Shown here piece by piece: positions 1 to 8,182 of a stretch of 64,000 nt of DNA. The notes under the pieces were generated by a model. The model was not told where the DNA came from. It did no database searches and saw only the letters and a list, made by a program, of their open reading frames with translations. This stretch comes from Methylomagnum ishizawai (GTDB taxonomy: Bacteria > Pseudomonadota > Gammaproteobacteria > Methylococcales > Methylomonadaceae): contig CAMAVM010000007.1 in the NCBI GenBank assembly GCA_945861705.1, positions 1-64,000 of the forward strand, read 5' to 3'. Position numbers and translations under genes: made by a program. Position 1 is the stretch's first letter. The number at the start of each line of letters is the position of its first letter.

Positions 1-2520
1 CAGCTTGAACCCAACAACAGCAATGCATTCGCCCTGCAAGCCATCATCGCCGTCGCCAAAAACCGCCAGCAAGCCGCATTGGAACTGGCAAGCAAAGCCG
101 TTGCTGCCAACCCACAATCAGCCATTGCCAAAATAGCCCAATCCTACGCTTACCAGTCCAAGTTCAACATCGACTAAGCCCTAAAAGTCACCCAAGCTGC
201 CACCCAACTAAACCCAGCTAACGCCCTGGCATGGGCAAGATTATCCGAACTACAGCTATCACTAGGCGACCACGAAGCCGCATTGAAATCCGCCCAACAA
301 GCCCAAACACTCAACCCCAACATCGCCCGCACCCAAACCATCCTAGGCTTTGCAGACCTTGCCCAAACCGACATAGCACAAGCAAAACGAGCCTTTGAAC
401 AAGCCTTAACCCTCGATTCATCCGACCCATTAGCAAGATTAGGCTTAGGACTCGCCAAAATCAGGCAAGGCGACCTGGAAGCAGGCAAAAGCGAATTGGA
501 GACCGCCGTCAACCTCGACCCCAACAACGCCGTCATCAGAAGTTACCTCGGCAAAGCCTATTACGAACTCAGAAACAAAGACTACGCCGGCAAAGAGTTT
601 GAAATCGCCAAAGACATGGATCCCAAGACCCCACCCCTTACTTCTACGATGCCATCCTAAAACAAACCACCAACCGCCCCGTGGAAGCCCTGCATGATAT
701 GCAAAAGGCGATTGAGTTGAATGATAACAGGGGGGTTTATCGGTCTAGGTTGTTGTTGGACGAAGATAAAGCAGTTCGGAGTGCGAGTTTAGGACGAATC
801 TATAAAAATTTAGGCTTTGATGATGTGGCGCGTCAAAAAGCTACAACATCTTTGGCAACTGATCCCAGTAATCATTCCGCTCATCGCTTGTTGGCAGATA
901 GTTATCTTTACCGCCCACGTCAGGAAGTGTCTCGAGCTAGTGAAGTACTGCAATCACAATTATTACAACCACTAAATTACAATCCTATTCAGCCTCAACT
1001 GGCTTATACGGACTTAAACATACCCAAAAGTGCTGGTTTTGCAGATACTGCTTTTAATGAATACAGCCGTTTGTTTGAAGGCAATCAACATCGTTTGACG
1101 ACAACAGGTTTATATGGCTCAAATGATACCCGTGCCGACGAGGTAGCAGTATCGGGCATTCATGATAAGTTCGCGTATAGTTTAGGGCAAATGCATTATC
1201 AAACCGATGGTTTTCGGTCTAATGCTGATCTAAAACATAATTTGTACAATGTTTTCACCCAATATGAGGTTTCACCGCAACTGAGTCTACAGGCTGAATA
1301 CCGGCATCGGGAAACGGAACAAGGCGATATTCAAATGAAGGGGAGTGTCAGTAACTTTGATAACACTTACCGAAGAAATTTACTGCAGGATACCTACCGC
1401 TTTGGAGGTAAATATTCCCCGGAACAGCATTCGGATTTTTTATTTTCTTTTATGTATGCCGATAGAAAAGAAGCTATAGCCACTCAGCCTTTACCTGTCC
1501 TTAATACTCATTGCTAATGATAACTCAAAAAATTATCAATTTGAATCTCAGTATATTTTTCATTCGAGTAGGCTCAATATGCAATTAGGTGGTGGTATTT
1601 ATAAAACGGAGGTATTCAATCAGATAGGTATTAACGGAGTTAATTTGCCTGGAGGCGGTGATTCACAGCTTGATCAAAGTTTTGGTTATATTTATACCCA
1701 TATTAATCCGTTAGAAAATTTAAAAACTACTGTCGGGTTAGCTTACGATGATTACAATGATAGCGCAACAACCAGTAGGCTTAATATCAGCCAATTGAGT
1801 CCAAAATTTGGATTACAGTGGCAGGTCTTTAAATTTATTAACTTACGGATGGCTGGGTTTCAATCCGTAAGAGCACCAATAATAAATAACCAGACCCTAC
1901 AACCAAGTCAGATTGCTGGATTTAATCAGTTTTTTGATGACTTTAATGGAACTCGCACTACCCAATACGGATTGGGTCTAGACGTGAATCCAACTAATAA
2001 TATTTTTGGTGGAGCTGAAGCATATGTGAGGGATTTGAAAACGCAATTTATAGTTGATAATCAGTCGAGCATTTTTAAGAGGAAAGAAGAGCTTTATAGA
2101 TTTTATATCAATTGGTTACCTTACGATAATTGGGTTATTAGTTCGGAATTACGGTTTGAAAAATTTAAAGGCCCAGCTGTAGACAATGTAAAATCTTTAG
2201 AAACAGCATATATCCCATTAAATGTACGATTTTACGATGCTAGCGGATTTTTTTTCGACATAGGCGGACAATTTGTTCACCAAATAGCTAAAAAAACTTC
2301 AGAATCTAGCTCAGAAAATGTCAACAGTGATTTTTTCTTATTTGATGCATCTGTTGGTTACCGTCTTCCCAAGCAGTATGGCATGATAAGTCTTGAAGGC
2401 AAAAATTTGCTTGATAAAAAATTCAAATACCGAGATCGTAGCTTCATAATGAATGAAGTGCGTTCAACGGATTTGATACCTGAGCGTTTGTTGTTTGTAC
2501 GCATTTCTTTGAATTTCTAA
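1..2520 (+). pseudogene. Broken TPR-repeat / TonB-receptor-like outer-membrane barrel protein (5' end outside window)
   Basis: The first ~900 bases encode tetratricopeptide repeats (recurring A-x-A-L-x-L-x-P-x-N/D helices, for example LDPNNAVIRSYLGKAYYEL). The rest encodes a beta-rich barrel ending in a TonB-receptor-like tail (GKNLLDKKF ... RLLFVRISLNF, terminal Phe). Reading is broken three times. An in-frame TAA sits at 175-177. A frameshift falls in the C-rich stretch ~628-637, where frame 1 ends at 660 and frame 3 continues with TPYFYDAILKQT. A second shift near 1485-1500 moves the frame back to 1, reading LILIANDNSKNYQFESQY. Protein homology runs through all three breaks, so this was one gene. 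It probably acted at the outer membrane; the ligand is unknown. Either real decay or sequencing error would explain it. Confidence 0.75.
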
Positions 2521-2544
2521 ATAATGCCAATAAGGAGTAAGAAA

Positions 2545-2838
2545 ATGCAAGTTTGTAATGATATAAATGATTTAAAATTGACTGACGATGTGGTCAAATC
2601 AATTGAGGGTTTGGTTAAAGATGAATTAGTATTTATATTGGCACTCGATTCTTCCGGAAATCTTACACCAATGAGTCCAAGTTCATTAGATTTTACGCCA
2701 AAGGAACCAACATCGTTAAGTAATAAAATAAATACTACAGCGATTACGAGTATAGAAAATGCTACTATCGTAGGATATGAAGGGAGTCGTTGTTTTAATC
2801 TTGTAATAGGCGGAAAGTGTTACCATATATGCAGATGA
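2545..2838 (+). CDS. Small hypothetical protein with Cys-containing C-terminus
   Basis: A 97-residue protein that I do not recognise. The start chosen is the ATG at 2545, preceded by AAGGAG at a good distance; an upstream ATG at 2524 lacks this. It has no signal peptide or membrane segment. The middle is rich in Ser, Thr and Asn, and the C-terminus carries three cysteines close together (SRCFNLVIGGKCYHICR). It begins 24 bases after the stop of the TPR-barrel gene on the same strand, so it was probably co-transcribed with it. A small ligand or modified peptide handled by the barrel protein is only a guess. Confidence 0.6.
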   Translation: MQVCNDINDLKLTDDVVKSIEGLVKDELVFILALDSSGNLTPMSPSSLDFTPKEPTSLSNKINTTAITSIENATIVGYEGSRCFNLVIGGKCYHICR

Positions 2839-2849
2839 TTATGCTGGTC

Positions 2850-2992
2850 GGGGACGGGTGTCCCGCGTGGCGGGGTATGTTACCCCGTTCTTACGTTTTG
2901 CCGATGGTATCGTTTTTGAACTCACTCACGTTTTGCTGATGGTTCGTTTTGAACCGCGCTTAAACCCTACGAACGGGGCAACATGCCCCGTT
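2850..2992. repeat. Cluster of short hairpins and an imperfect direct repeat
   Basis: Perfect or near-perfect hairpins lie at 2871-2887 (arms CGGGGTA/TACCCCG) and 2972-2992 (arms AACGGGGCA/TGCCCCGTT), with a GGGAC/GTCCC hairpin just before. Between them an ~28-base unit beginning ACGTTTTGC(C/T)GATGG is repeated twice (~2893 and ~2929). The block looks like intergenic REP-type sequence rather than coding DNA; the short reading frames in it have no recognisable product. Confidence 0.55.
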
Positions 2993-3059
2993 CGGCTGAG
3001 AAGTATACCTGAAATATGTTTTTTGCAATGTCCAGACCAATTGTCGTAGTATTCATCTC

Positions 3060-3140
3060 GGATTCCTCGCCTTCTGTTAAGTGGTGGTTTTACCCTCCCA
3101 CTTTGGCACATCGCGATGCCGTTGGGAAGGCGAGGAGTCC
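3060..3140. repeat. Inverted repeat with ~50-base loop
   Basis: Arms GGATTCCTCGCCTTC (3060-3074) and GAAGGCGAGGAGTCC (3126-3140) match at 14 of 15 positions. The element lies between the small Cys-ended gene and the convergent DUF2797 gene. It could be a REPIN-like repeat or contribute to termination; there is no clear T-run. Confidence 0.5.
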
Positions 3141-3155
3141 ATACCATTAAGCTAC

Positions 3156-3998
3156 TCATTGCAACAATTCATCAACCTTATCAGACTCAGAAAAATCAAG
3201 CTCATATCCAGAATATTTACGCAGATTAATCACGCCAGTATTGAGCAACAAATACTGACCTTTGATACCTTCAAGGATACCCGAAACAATAGGGTTGGTA
3301 TCTAAATTGAAGGATTTGACCTTATCAGGATAACGGATGACGGGGTAATGAAGTTCGACTGCTTTCTCATCGGTCAGCCATTCAATAGCCTGTGAACCAA
3401 AGCATTGAGTGATGTCGGCCAATTCGGTTTTGCAGATAGACATCAACTCATCGCGTTTCGCGGCCAAGTCGATTTGCTCGACATTATTCTTGAGCATTTG
3501 TTGCCAACTGGTTTTGTCGCTGATGTGCTTGGCGATTGCGACTTCAACCAAGCCGGAAATATAACGAGATTTCACTTTAAAAATGGGCAAAGCCTGCACC
3601 GCGCCTTGGTCTATCCAGCGGGTTGGGATCTGGTTCTCGCGGGTAATGCCGACTTTGATGCCGCTGGAATTCGCCAAATAAACATAATGGGTTTGCATAC
3701 AGAAGGACTCACCCCAAGCGGGTTCGCGGCAGGTTCCGGCGGCGTAATGGCAGGTCTCCGGTTTCATGATGCACATATCGCACTGGGCGAGCGAGATAAA
3801 GCACGGGTAACAATAGCCTTGGTTAAAACTTTTTTTCGTCGCCCGCCCACAATGCACACAAAAAATCTTGCCAGTGTAAGTCAGCTTGATAGGCTTGCCG
3901 ATTACGGGATTCAGCGGCATAGCCTGATCGCTTAATAGCAATTCATATTGCACTGGCTTGTCCAGTTTGACGCGCATTTTTCTTAAATGTCCTTGCAT
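3156..3998 (-). CDS. DUF2797 family protein
   Basis: A 280-residue cytoplasmic protein matching the DUF2797 family. Cysteine pairs near the N-terminus (CVHCGR, CYPCF, CDMC, CHYAAGTC) look like zinc-binding knuckles. They are followed by a YVYLANSSGIKVGITR stretch that resembles a GIY-YIG-like core, and then an alpha/beta C-terminal half. No function is established for the family that I can state. It stands alone, convergent with the upstream repeat region and separated from moaE by a hairpin repeat. Length fits the family. Confidence 0.8.
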   Translation of the reverse strand: MQGHLRKMRVKLDKPVQYELLLSDQAMPLNPVIGKPIKLTYTGKIFCVHCGRATKKSFNQGYCYPCFISLAQCDMCIMKPETCHYAAGTCREPAWGESFCMQTHYVYLANSSGIKVGITRENQIPTRWIDQGAVQALPIFKVKSRYISGLVEVAIAKHISDKTSWQQMLKNNVEQIDLAAKRDELMSICKTELADITQCFGSQAIEWLTDEKAVELHYPVIRYPDKVKSFNLDTNPIVSGILEGIKGQYLLLNTGVINLRKYSGYELDFSESDKVDELLQ

Positions 3999-4096
3999 TC
4001 GGGTTCTCTATGTGGGTTGGTAGTAACTGCTTCTAGGGAATCTCTGAACAAGTTGATTCCGCTCATGGTTCGACGACCGAAGAAGTGCCAATGGTG

Positions 4097-4145
4097 CAAG
4101 CTCACCACGAACGGAATCAACACCTTACCGTTCGTGGTGAGCTTG
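4097..4145. repeat. Long perfect hairpin (18-base arms) of a dispersed intergenic repeat type
   Basis: Arms CAAGCTCACCACGAACGG (4097-4114) and CCGTTCGTGGTGAGCTTG (4128-4145) are exact complements around a 13-base loop. A further complementary pair, GTTGATTCCG near 4051 and CGGAATCAAC around 4112, makes a nested structure. The arm sequence resembles a palindrome commonly scattered through proteobacterial genomes (from memory). It lies between moaE and the DUF2797 gene. Confidence 0.7.
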
Positions 4146-4206
4146 TCGAAGGACTTAATCAGAGTTAACCTTAAGCCTGCTGCTTTAATCCATAGGAAGG
4201 ATTGAT

Positions 4207-4656
4207 TCACATTTTTTGGTAACCATCGGTATTCTTTTCCACCCAACGGGTTTGACCTGATTCCAACAGTTCTTTTTTCCAAAACGGCGCGGTCGATTTC
4301 AAGGCTTCCATGATAAACCGACTTGCATCGAACGCATCACCACGATGTGACGACCATACGACGACTAAAACAATGGTGTCGTCTGGGTTAATTTCTCCCA
4401 CACGGTGGACGATGTAAGCATCAATGATTTGCCAGCATTGCTCGGCATCGGTAAGGATTTTCTCCAGTTGTTTTTCGGTCATGCCGGGGTAGTAATCTAA
4501 GGTCATGCTTTGAACAGCGTCACCTTCGTTATAATCCCGCATGGTACCTATGAAAATGCTGGTCGCGCCGAATTTAGCTGAGGTTGCCAATGTCGCTTGA
4601 TAAGCTTGTATTTCTTGCCAGGGATTGAATGCTGCTGAACAAATTTTTACCTTCAC
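4207..4656 (-). CDS. moaE: Molybdopterin synthase catalytic subunit MoaE
   Basis: A 149-residue protein that, with MoaD, turns precursor Z (cPMP) into molybdopterin by adding two sulfurs. It shows the MoaE core: GATSIFIGTMRD near residue 31, LDYYPGM near 54, HRVGEI near 84, and the catalytic-region KSTAPFWKKE near 119. The start is GTG at 4656, one base after the moaD stop. The GGAGG formed by the moaD 3' end serves as ribosome site, so the two are translationally coupled. Divergent moaC lies 77 bases beyond moaD. Confidence 0.93.
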   Translation of the reverse strand: MKVKICSAAFNPWQEIQAYQATLATSAKFGATSIFIGTMRDYNEGDAVQSMTLDYYPGMTEKQLEKILTDAEQCWQIIDAYIVHRVGEINPDDTIVLVVVWSSHRGDAFDASRFIMEALKSTAPFWKKELLESGQTRWVEKNTDGYQKM

Positions 4657-4657
4657 C

Positions 4658-4891
4658 TTAGCCTCCAGTTACGGGCGGGAAAAAGGCTACTTCATCACCA
4701 TCTTGAACTTGAATATCAAGATCGGCATATTCCATATTGATTGCTACCAGAACATTATCGGGAATGGATTTTTCTATGGTATCGAGCTGCCAAACGTCTC
4801 GCACCGTCATGGCTTGCGAAAACGTCAACTCACTTTCAGAACGACCCACTTGTTCACCCAAACTTGCAAAATAACGGACTTTAATTGACAT
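4658..4891 (-). CDS. moaD: Molybdopterin synthase sulfur carrier subunit MoaD
   Basis: A 77-residue beta-grasp ubiquitin-like protein beginning [14 protein letters not shown] and ending in the obligatory Gly-Gly (PPVTGG). That terminus is thiocarboxylated and donates sulfur to cPMP in the MoaDE complex. The ATG at 4891 was chosen because it opens the conserved beta-strand; an upstream in-frame extension has no family similarity and would run into the moaC promoter region. It is the first gene of the moaD-moaE pair. Confidence 0.92.
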   Translation of the reverse strand: MSIKVRYFASLGEQVGRSESELTFSQAMTVRDVWQLDTIEKSIPDNVLVAINMEYADLDIQVQDGDEVAFFPPVTGG

Positions 4892-4968
4892 GGAGATTCT
4901 CGTGGTCACACAATAAACACATAAACTATGATGCCTTAAACGGCTGTAAAAGGAAATTCTACTCACAA

Positions 4969-5445
4969 ATGACCAACACACCACATTTTAATCAGGCGGG
5001 TGAAGCCCATATCGTCGATATTAGCGAGAAATCAGTTACTCAGCGTATCGCAATCACTGAAGGTTATATTGCGATGCAGCCAGAAACCTTGAAACTGATT
5101 ACAGAAATGGGACACAAAAAAGGCGATGTCTTTGCCATAGCGCGTATTGCTGGCATTATGGCCTGTAAGAAAACAGCAGAACTGATCCCGCTGTGTCATC
5201 CTATTTTCATCACTCATGTCGAAATTGATCTGACTCCAGAAATTAATAACAATCGTGTACGCTGCCAAGCTACGGTCAAAACCACTGGGCAGACAGGCGT
5301 AGAAATGGAAGCGTTGATCGCCACCCAAATCGCTTTGCTGACTATTTACGATATGTGTAAGGGCATGGATCGCGGTATGGTGATTCAATCCGTCCGGCTA
5401 TTGGAAAAAGAAGGCGGTAAATCCGGTCATTGGTTAAGTGAGTGA
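4969..5445 (+). CDS. moaC: Cyclic pyranopterin monophosphate synthase MoaC
   Basis: A 158-residue enzyme of molybdenum cofactor synthesis, converting the MoaA product to cPMP. Family motifs are visible: [28 protein letters not shown], listed here in parts as [12 protein letters not shown] and [10 protein letters not shown]; then [10 protein letters not shown], the active-site [11 protein letters not shown] and the C-terminal KEGGKSGHW. The start is the ATG at 4969. It is divergent from moaDE and overlaps the permease gene downstream by four bases (GTGA), which implies an operon. Confidence 0.94.
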   Translation: MTNTPHFNQAGEAHIVDISEKSVTQRIAITEGYIAMQPETLKLITEMGHKKGDVFAIARIAGIMACKKTAELIPLCHPIFITHVEIDLTPEINNNRVRCQATVKTTGQTGVEMEALIATQIALLTIYDMCKGMDRGMVIQSVRLLEKEGGKSGHWLSE

Positions 5446-6140
5446 TGGCTTATTTTTCGGATTCCCTTTCGGTAGCCATTCAGCTTATTTTAAAATTCGA
5501 CCCGAATGTTTACGAAATAGTTTGGACTTCATTGAAAATCGCATTAATAGCCACTGCTTTTTCAGGTTTACTGGGCGTGTTATTGGGAATTTGGGTAGGG
5601 TTAAAGGATTTTATCGGCAAAACGCTGGTCAGGCACACGCTCAACACCTTAATGGCAATGCCTACCGTGATGATCGGTCTGATATTTTATGGGTTGCTAA
5701 GTCGAAAGGGGCTGTTGGGAGAGTTTGGTCTACTTTATACCGAAGATGCTGTTATCCTGGGTGAAGCTTGTCTGATTCTACCCATTATCATGAACATGAC
5801 TTTACTGGCAGTCGATTCTGCCGATAAGCGAATGTTGACTACCCTAAAAATTTTGGGTGCTAAAACCCATCAACAAATCGCTTTAACCTTGAGCGAATTA
5901 CGTTACGTCATCAGTGCGGGGATCATTACTGGGTTCGGACGCGCCATCGGCGAAGTCGGCGCGGCAATGATGCTAGGTGGCAATATTCAAGGCATTACCC
6001 GCACCATGACAACCGCTATTGCAATGGAAACGGGTAAAGGCTATTTTGAATTAGGTTTAGCATTAGGCATTCTGCTGTTGCTAATTGCATTGGCGGTCAA
6101 TTTATTATTTCACTTGCTGAAAAACAAACCCGAAAACTAA
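5442..6140 (+). CDS. tupB: ABC transporter permease, tungstate/molybdate TupB type
   Basis: A 232-residue inner-membrane protein with about five to six hydrophobic helices and the permease EAA loop ([17 protein letters not shown] near residue 168). The sequence resembles TupB of the tungstate importer. The start is GTG at 5442, overlapping the moaC stop; ATG at 5445 is an alternative. Oxyanion supply to the molybdopterin pathway fits the neighbours. The substrate-binding protein and ATPase are not in this window, so it must use partners encoded elsewhere or be an orphan. Substrate assignment between tungstate and molybdate is uncertain. Confidence 0.8.
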   Translation: MMAYFSDSLSVAIQLILKFDPNVYEIVWTSLKIALIATAFSGLLGVLLGIWVGLKDFIGKTLVRHTLNTLMAMPTVMIGLIFYGLLSRKGLLGEFGLLYTEDAVILGEACLILPIIMNMTLLAVDSADKRMLTTLKILGAKTHQQIALTLSELRYVISAGIITGFGRAIGEVGAAMMLGGNIQGITRTMTTAIAMETGKGYFELGLALGILLLLIALAVNLLFHLLKNKPEN

Positions 6141-6196
6141 ATCGAACTACACTTGATAATGCTCGACAACGAACAAAAATTACATCAGAGACCTAC

Positions 6197-7237
6197 ATGC
6201 CAATTACATTAAAAGAACTCGCCGACCTTTGCAATGCCCGAATTGAAGGTGGTGATCCGTCGGCTAGCATCCATTCTGCGGCGGATATAACTTGCGCTCA
6301 TCAAGGTCAAGTTACTCAGTTGACTAATGCCAAATATGCTAGACATATCAAAGATTCGACCGCTACAGCTTGCTTTATTGCTGAAGGTTTTCATGTTGAT
6401 GGCATTCCAGAAAACACCGCTTTACTTATCTGTGCCGATCCTGAAATGTGCTTTATCAAAGCAGTTGAACTATTGCATCCGGCTAAAGTATATCAAAATC
6501 AGATTGCTGATCTTGCCGTTATCGACAGCTCTGTAAAATTAGGTGACGGGTTGTTTATCGGCTCTTACGCAATCGTAGGTGAACACACCACCATCGGCGA
6601 TAACACGGCAATTTTGGCGGGTGCTTACATTGGCAACAACGTCAGCATAGGGCAAAACTGCCGGATTCATCCTTACGCCGTAATTTACGATGATACCGTT
6701 ATCGGCAACAATGTGACTATCCATTCTGGGGCAATAATCGGTGCCGATGGCTTCGGCTATAAGTTCAGAAATAATGCCCACTACAAAGTGCCTCAAGTGG
6801 GCAATGTGGTGATTGAAGATAATGTTGAAGTAGGTGCCAATACCTGTATCGACCGAGGTGCTTTGGGTAGTACTGTTATTGGGATGGGCAGCAAAATAGA
6901 TAATCTGGTGCAAATCGGCCATAACAATAAAGTCGGCAAGCACGTCATCATGTGCGGTCTAACTGGCGTTTCAGGTTCTTGTACTATTGAAGATTATGCG
7001 ATTTTGGCAGGCAGTTCTGGCATCGCCGACCATGTCACTATAGGGCAAGGTGCAGTGGTGATGGCAAGATCAGGTGTGGCAGGGGACGTACCTGCGGGAT
7101 CTCAATACTTTGGGAGTCCTGCAAAAGACAAGAAAACTGCCTACAAAGAACAAATTGCCATCAGCAAATTACCGGATTTGATTAAACGGGTAAAAGCGTT
7201 AGAAGAAGAAATCCGACAGCTTCAAAATAAAAGCTAG
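6197..7237 (+). CDS. lpxD: UDP-3-O-acylglucosamine N-acyltransferase LpxD
   Basis: A 346-residue lipid A enzyme that transfers a hydroxyacyl chain from acyl-ACP to the 2-amino group of UDP-3-O-acyl-glucosamine. It has an N-terminal uridine-binding domain (to ~residue 100), then a left-handed beta-helix of hexapeptide repeats (IGDNTAI, IGNNVTI and so on). The catalytic-His region HSGAIIGADGFGY and the acceptor loop IDRGALGSTVIG are present. A C-terminal coiled coil (KRVKALEEEIRQLQ) completes it. Normal family length. It stands apart from the usual bamA-fabZ-lpxA cluster, which suggests a second lpxD copy or a relocated gene. Confidence 0.95.
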   Translation: MPITLKELADLCNARIEGGDPSASIHSAADITCAHQGQVTQLTNAKYARHIKDSTATACFIAEGFHVDGIPENTALLICADPEMCFIKAVELLHPAKVYQNQIADLAVIDSSVKLGDGLFIGSYAIVGEHTTIGDNTAILAGAYIGNNVSIGQNCRIHPYAVIYDDTVIGNNVTIHSGAIIGADGFGYKFRNNAHYKVPQVGNVVIEDNVEVGANTCIDRGALGSTVIGMGSKIDNLVQIGHNNKVGKHVIMCGLTGVSGSCTIEDYAILAGSSGIADHVTIGQGAVVMARSGVAGDVPAGSQYFGSPAKDKKTAYKEQIAISKLPDLIKRVKALEEEIRQLQNKS

Positions 7238-7301
7238 GTTACGTGAAGAGGATTAGAGAGATGTAGCTTGGAGAGAAAAATCAGGTGGTCTAAATTTAAA
7301 T

Positions 7302-7336
7302 ATGTTGCCCTATAGGTTAACCCTAAAGGGCAACAT
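7302..7336. terminator. Hairpin between convergent lpxD and small membrane protein gene
   Basis: Arms ATGTTGCCCT (7302-7311) and AGGGCAACAT (7327-7336) form a 10-bp stem flanked by A/T-rich sequence. Its position between two convergent genes fits a bidirectional terminator. Confidence 0.6.
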
Positions 7337-7350
7337 TAAAACACAAAGCT

Positions 7351-7551
7351 TTACTTAGCGGTATCGTTCGCGCCTTTCAATGTATGTTTTTGTGCTAATT
7401 TAGCATCAACTTCAGCGTTACTAGCGGCAACAGCACCACTTGACAAATGCTTAGTTTCATCTTTCTTCAGCATTACAACCAACAGAATGATACAAGCGAT
7501 TGCGAAACCAACCCATACCCAGGTGTTATCTTTTTCTTGTGCTTCAGCCAT
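7351..7551 (-). CDS. Small single-pass membrane protein
   Basis: A 66-residue protein with one strong hydrophobic helix (WVWVGFAIACIILLVVML, residues ~12-29) followed by a basic and then polar, Ala-rich tail. The start is taken as the ATG at 7551 (MAEAQEKDN), which has GAGG about eight bases upstream; the longer frame adds no family-like sequence. No recognised family. A large non-coding stretch lies upstream, so it is probably transcribed alone. Confidence 0.7.
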   Translation of the reverse strand: MAEAQEKDNTWVWVGFAIACIILLVVMLKKDETKHLSSGAVAASNAEVDAKLAQKHTLKGANDTAK

Positions 7552-8182
7552 TTTAAAATCCTCTATAGTTATTAATATTTTTTTATCCCCCCCTCTTACG
7601 AGGGAGCAACTCAACAAATTCTGTGAGTAGGTTGTCGAAGTATTTTCAACGGTGTAATTTTTAACACGAGACAAGGGGTTGTGTCAAAGCTATATACAAA
7701 AAAACCGATCAGAAATGAATTTTTTTTCTAATCGCTCCTCGTGGCATTCACTTACTTGTTTCCTGAATAACTAACTTTATGAAATGTACAGCCTGTGTAA
7801 ATTAGATTCACGAGTAGTTCCGCTACCTAATATGCACCGTAAAATCTTCGCATTGCCACTCTCTGAAGATTAAACAACTATTTGTTATTAAAGTAACAAT
7901 CTGTTTTTTCAGAAAAACATTAAAGTTCACTCAAAAGGTTGAGTCAGCAAATAAACCCTGGCTTTTTTGTGCACACAGTGACCTGTTCAAAAACCTGTTT
8001 CGCGGTCAACTATTGTTGTATTCGTTCAAAATCATCGCAATCCCAAGTAAGCGAGTTCTTACATTTAGCAAGTCTACACTTTCATATTATTGATATTCGG
8101 ATAAAATAGCCTAGAAATAATTTGTCGCTGTCCCTTTCGGGCATTACCAGGCTTAAATAGAATGATTTTCCGAGGCAAACCT
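7552..8182. other. Long divergent intergenic region
   Basis: About 630 bases with no convincing coding sequence between the small membrane protein (minus) and the multicopper oxidase (plus). It is A/T-rich with several runs of T and A. I see no palindrome of operator quality, no RNA gene and no repeat shared with the rest of the window. It probably holds the promoters of both flanking genes. Confidence 0.5.

Noticed and set aside
2858-3159. Short open frames in the hairpin block after the Cys-ended gene
   Set aside because: They are made of repeat DNA, lack ribosome sites and overlap on both strands.
3405-3935. A 176-codon plus-strand frame opposite the DUF2797 gene
   Set aside because: The opposite strand carries a clear family protein with cysteine knuckles; this frame shows no motif or ribosome site.
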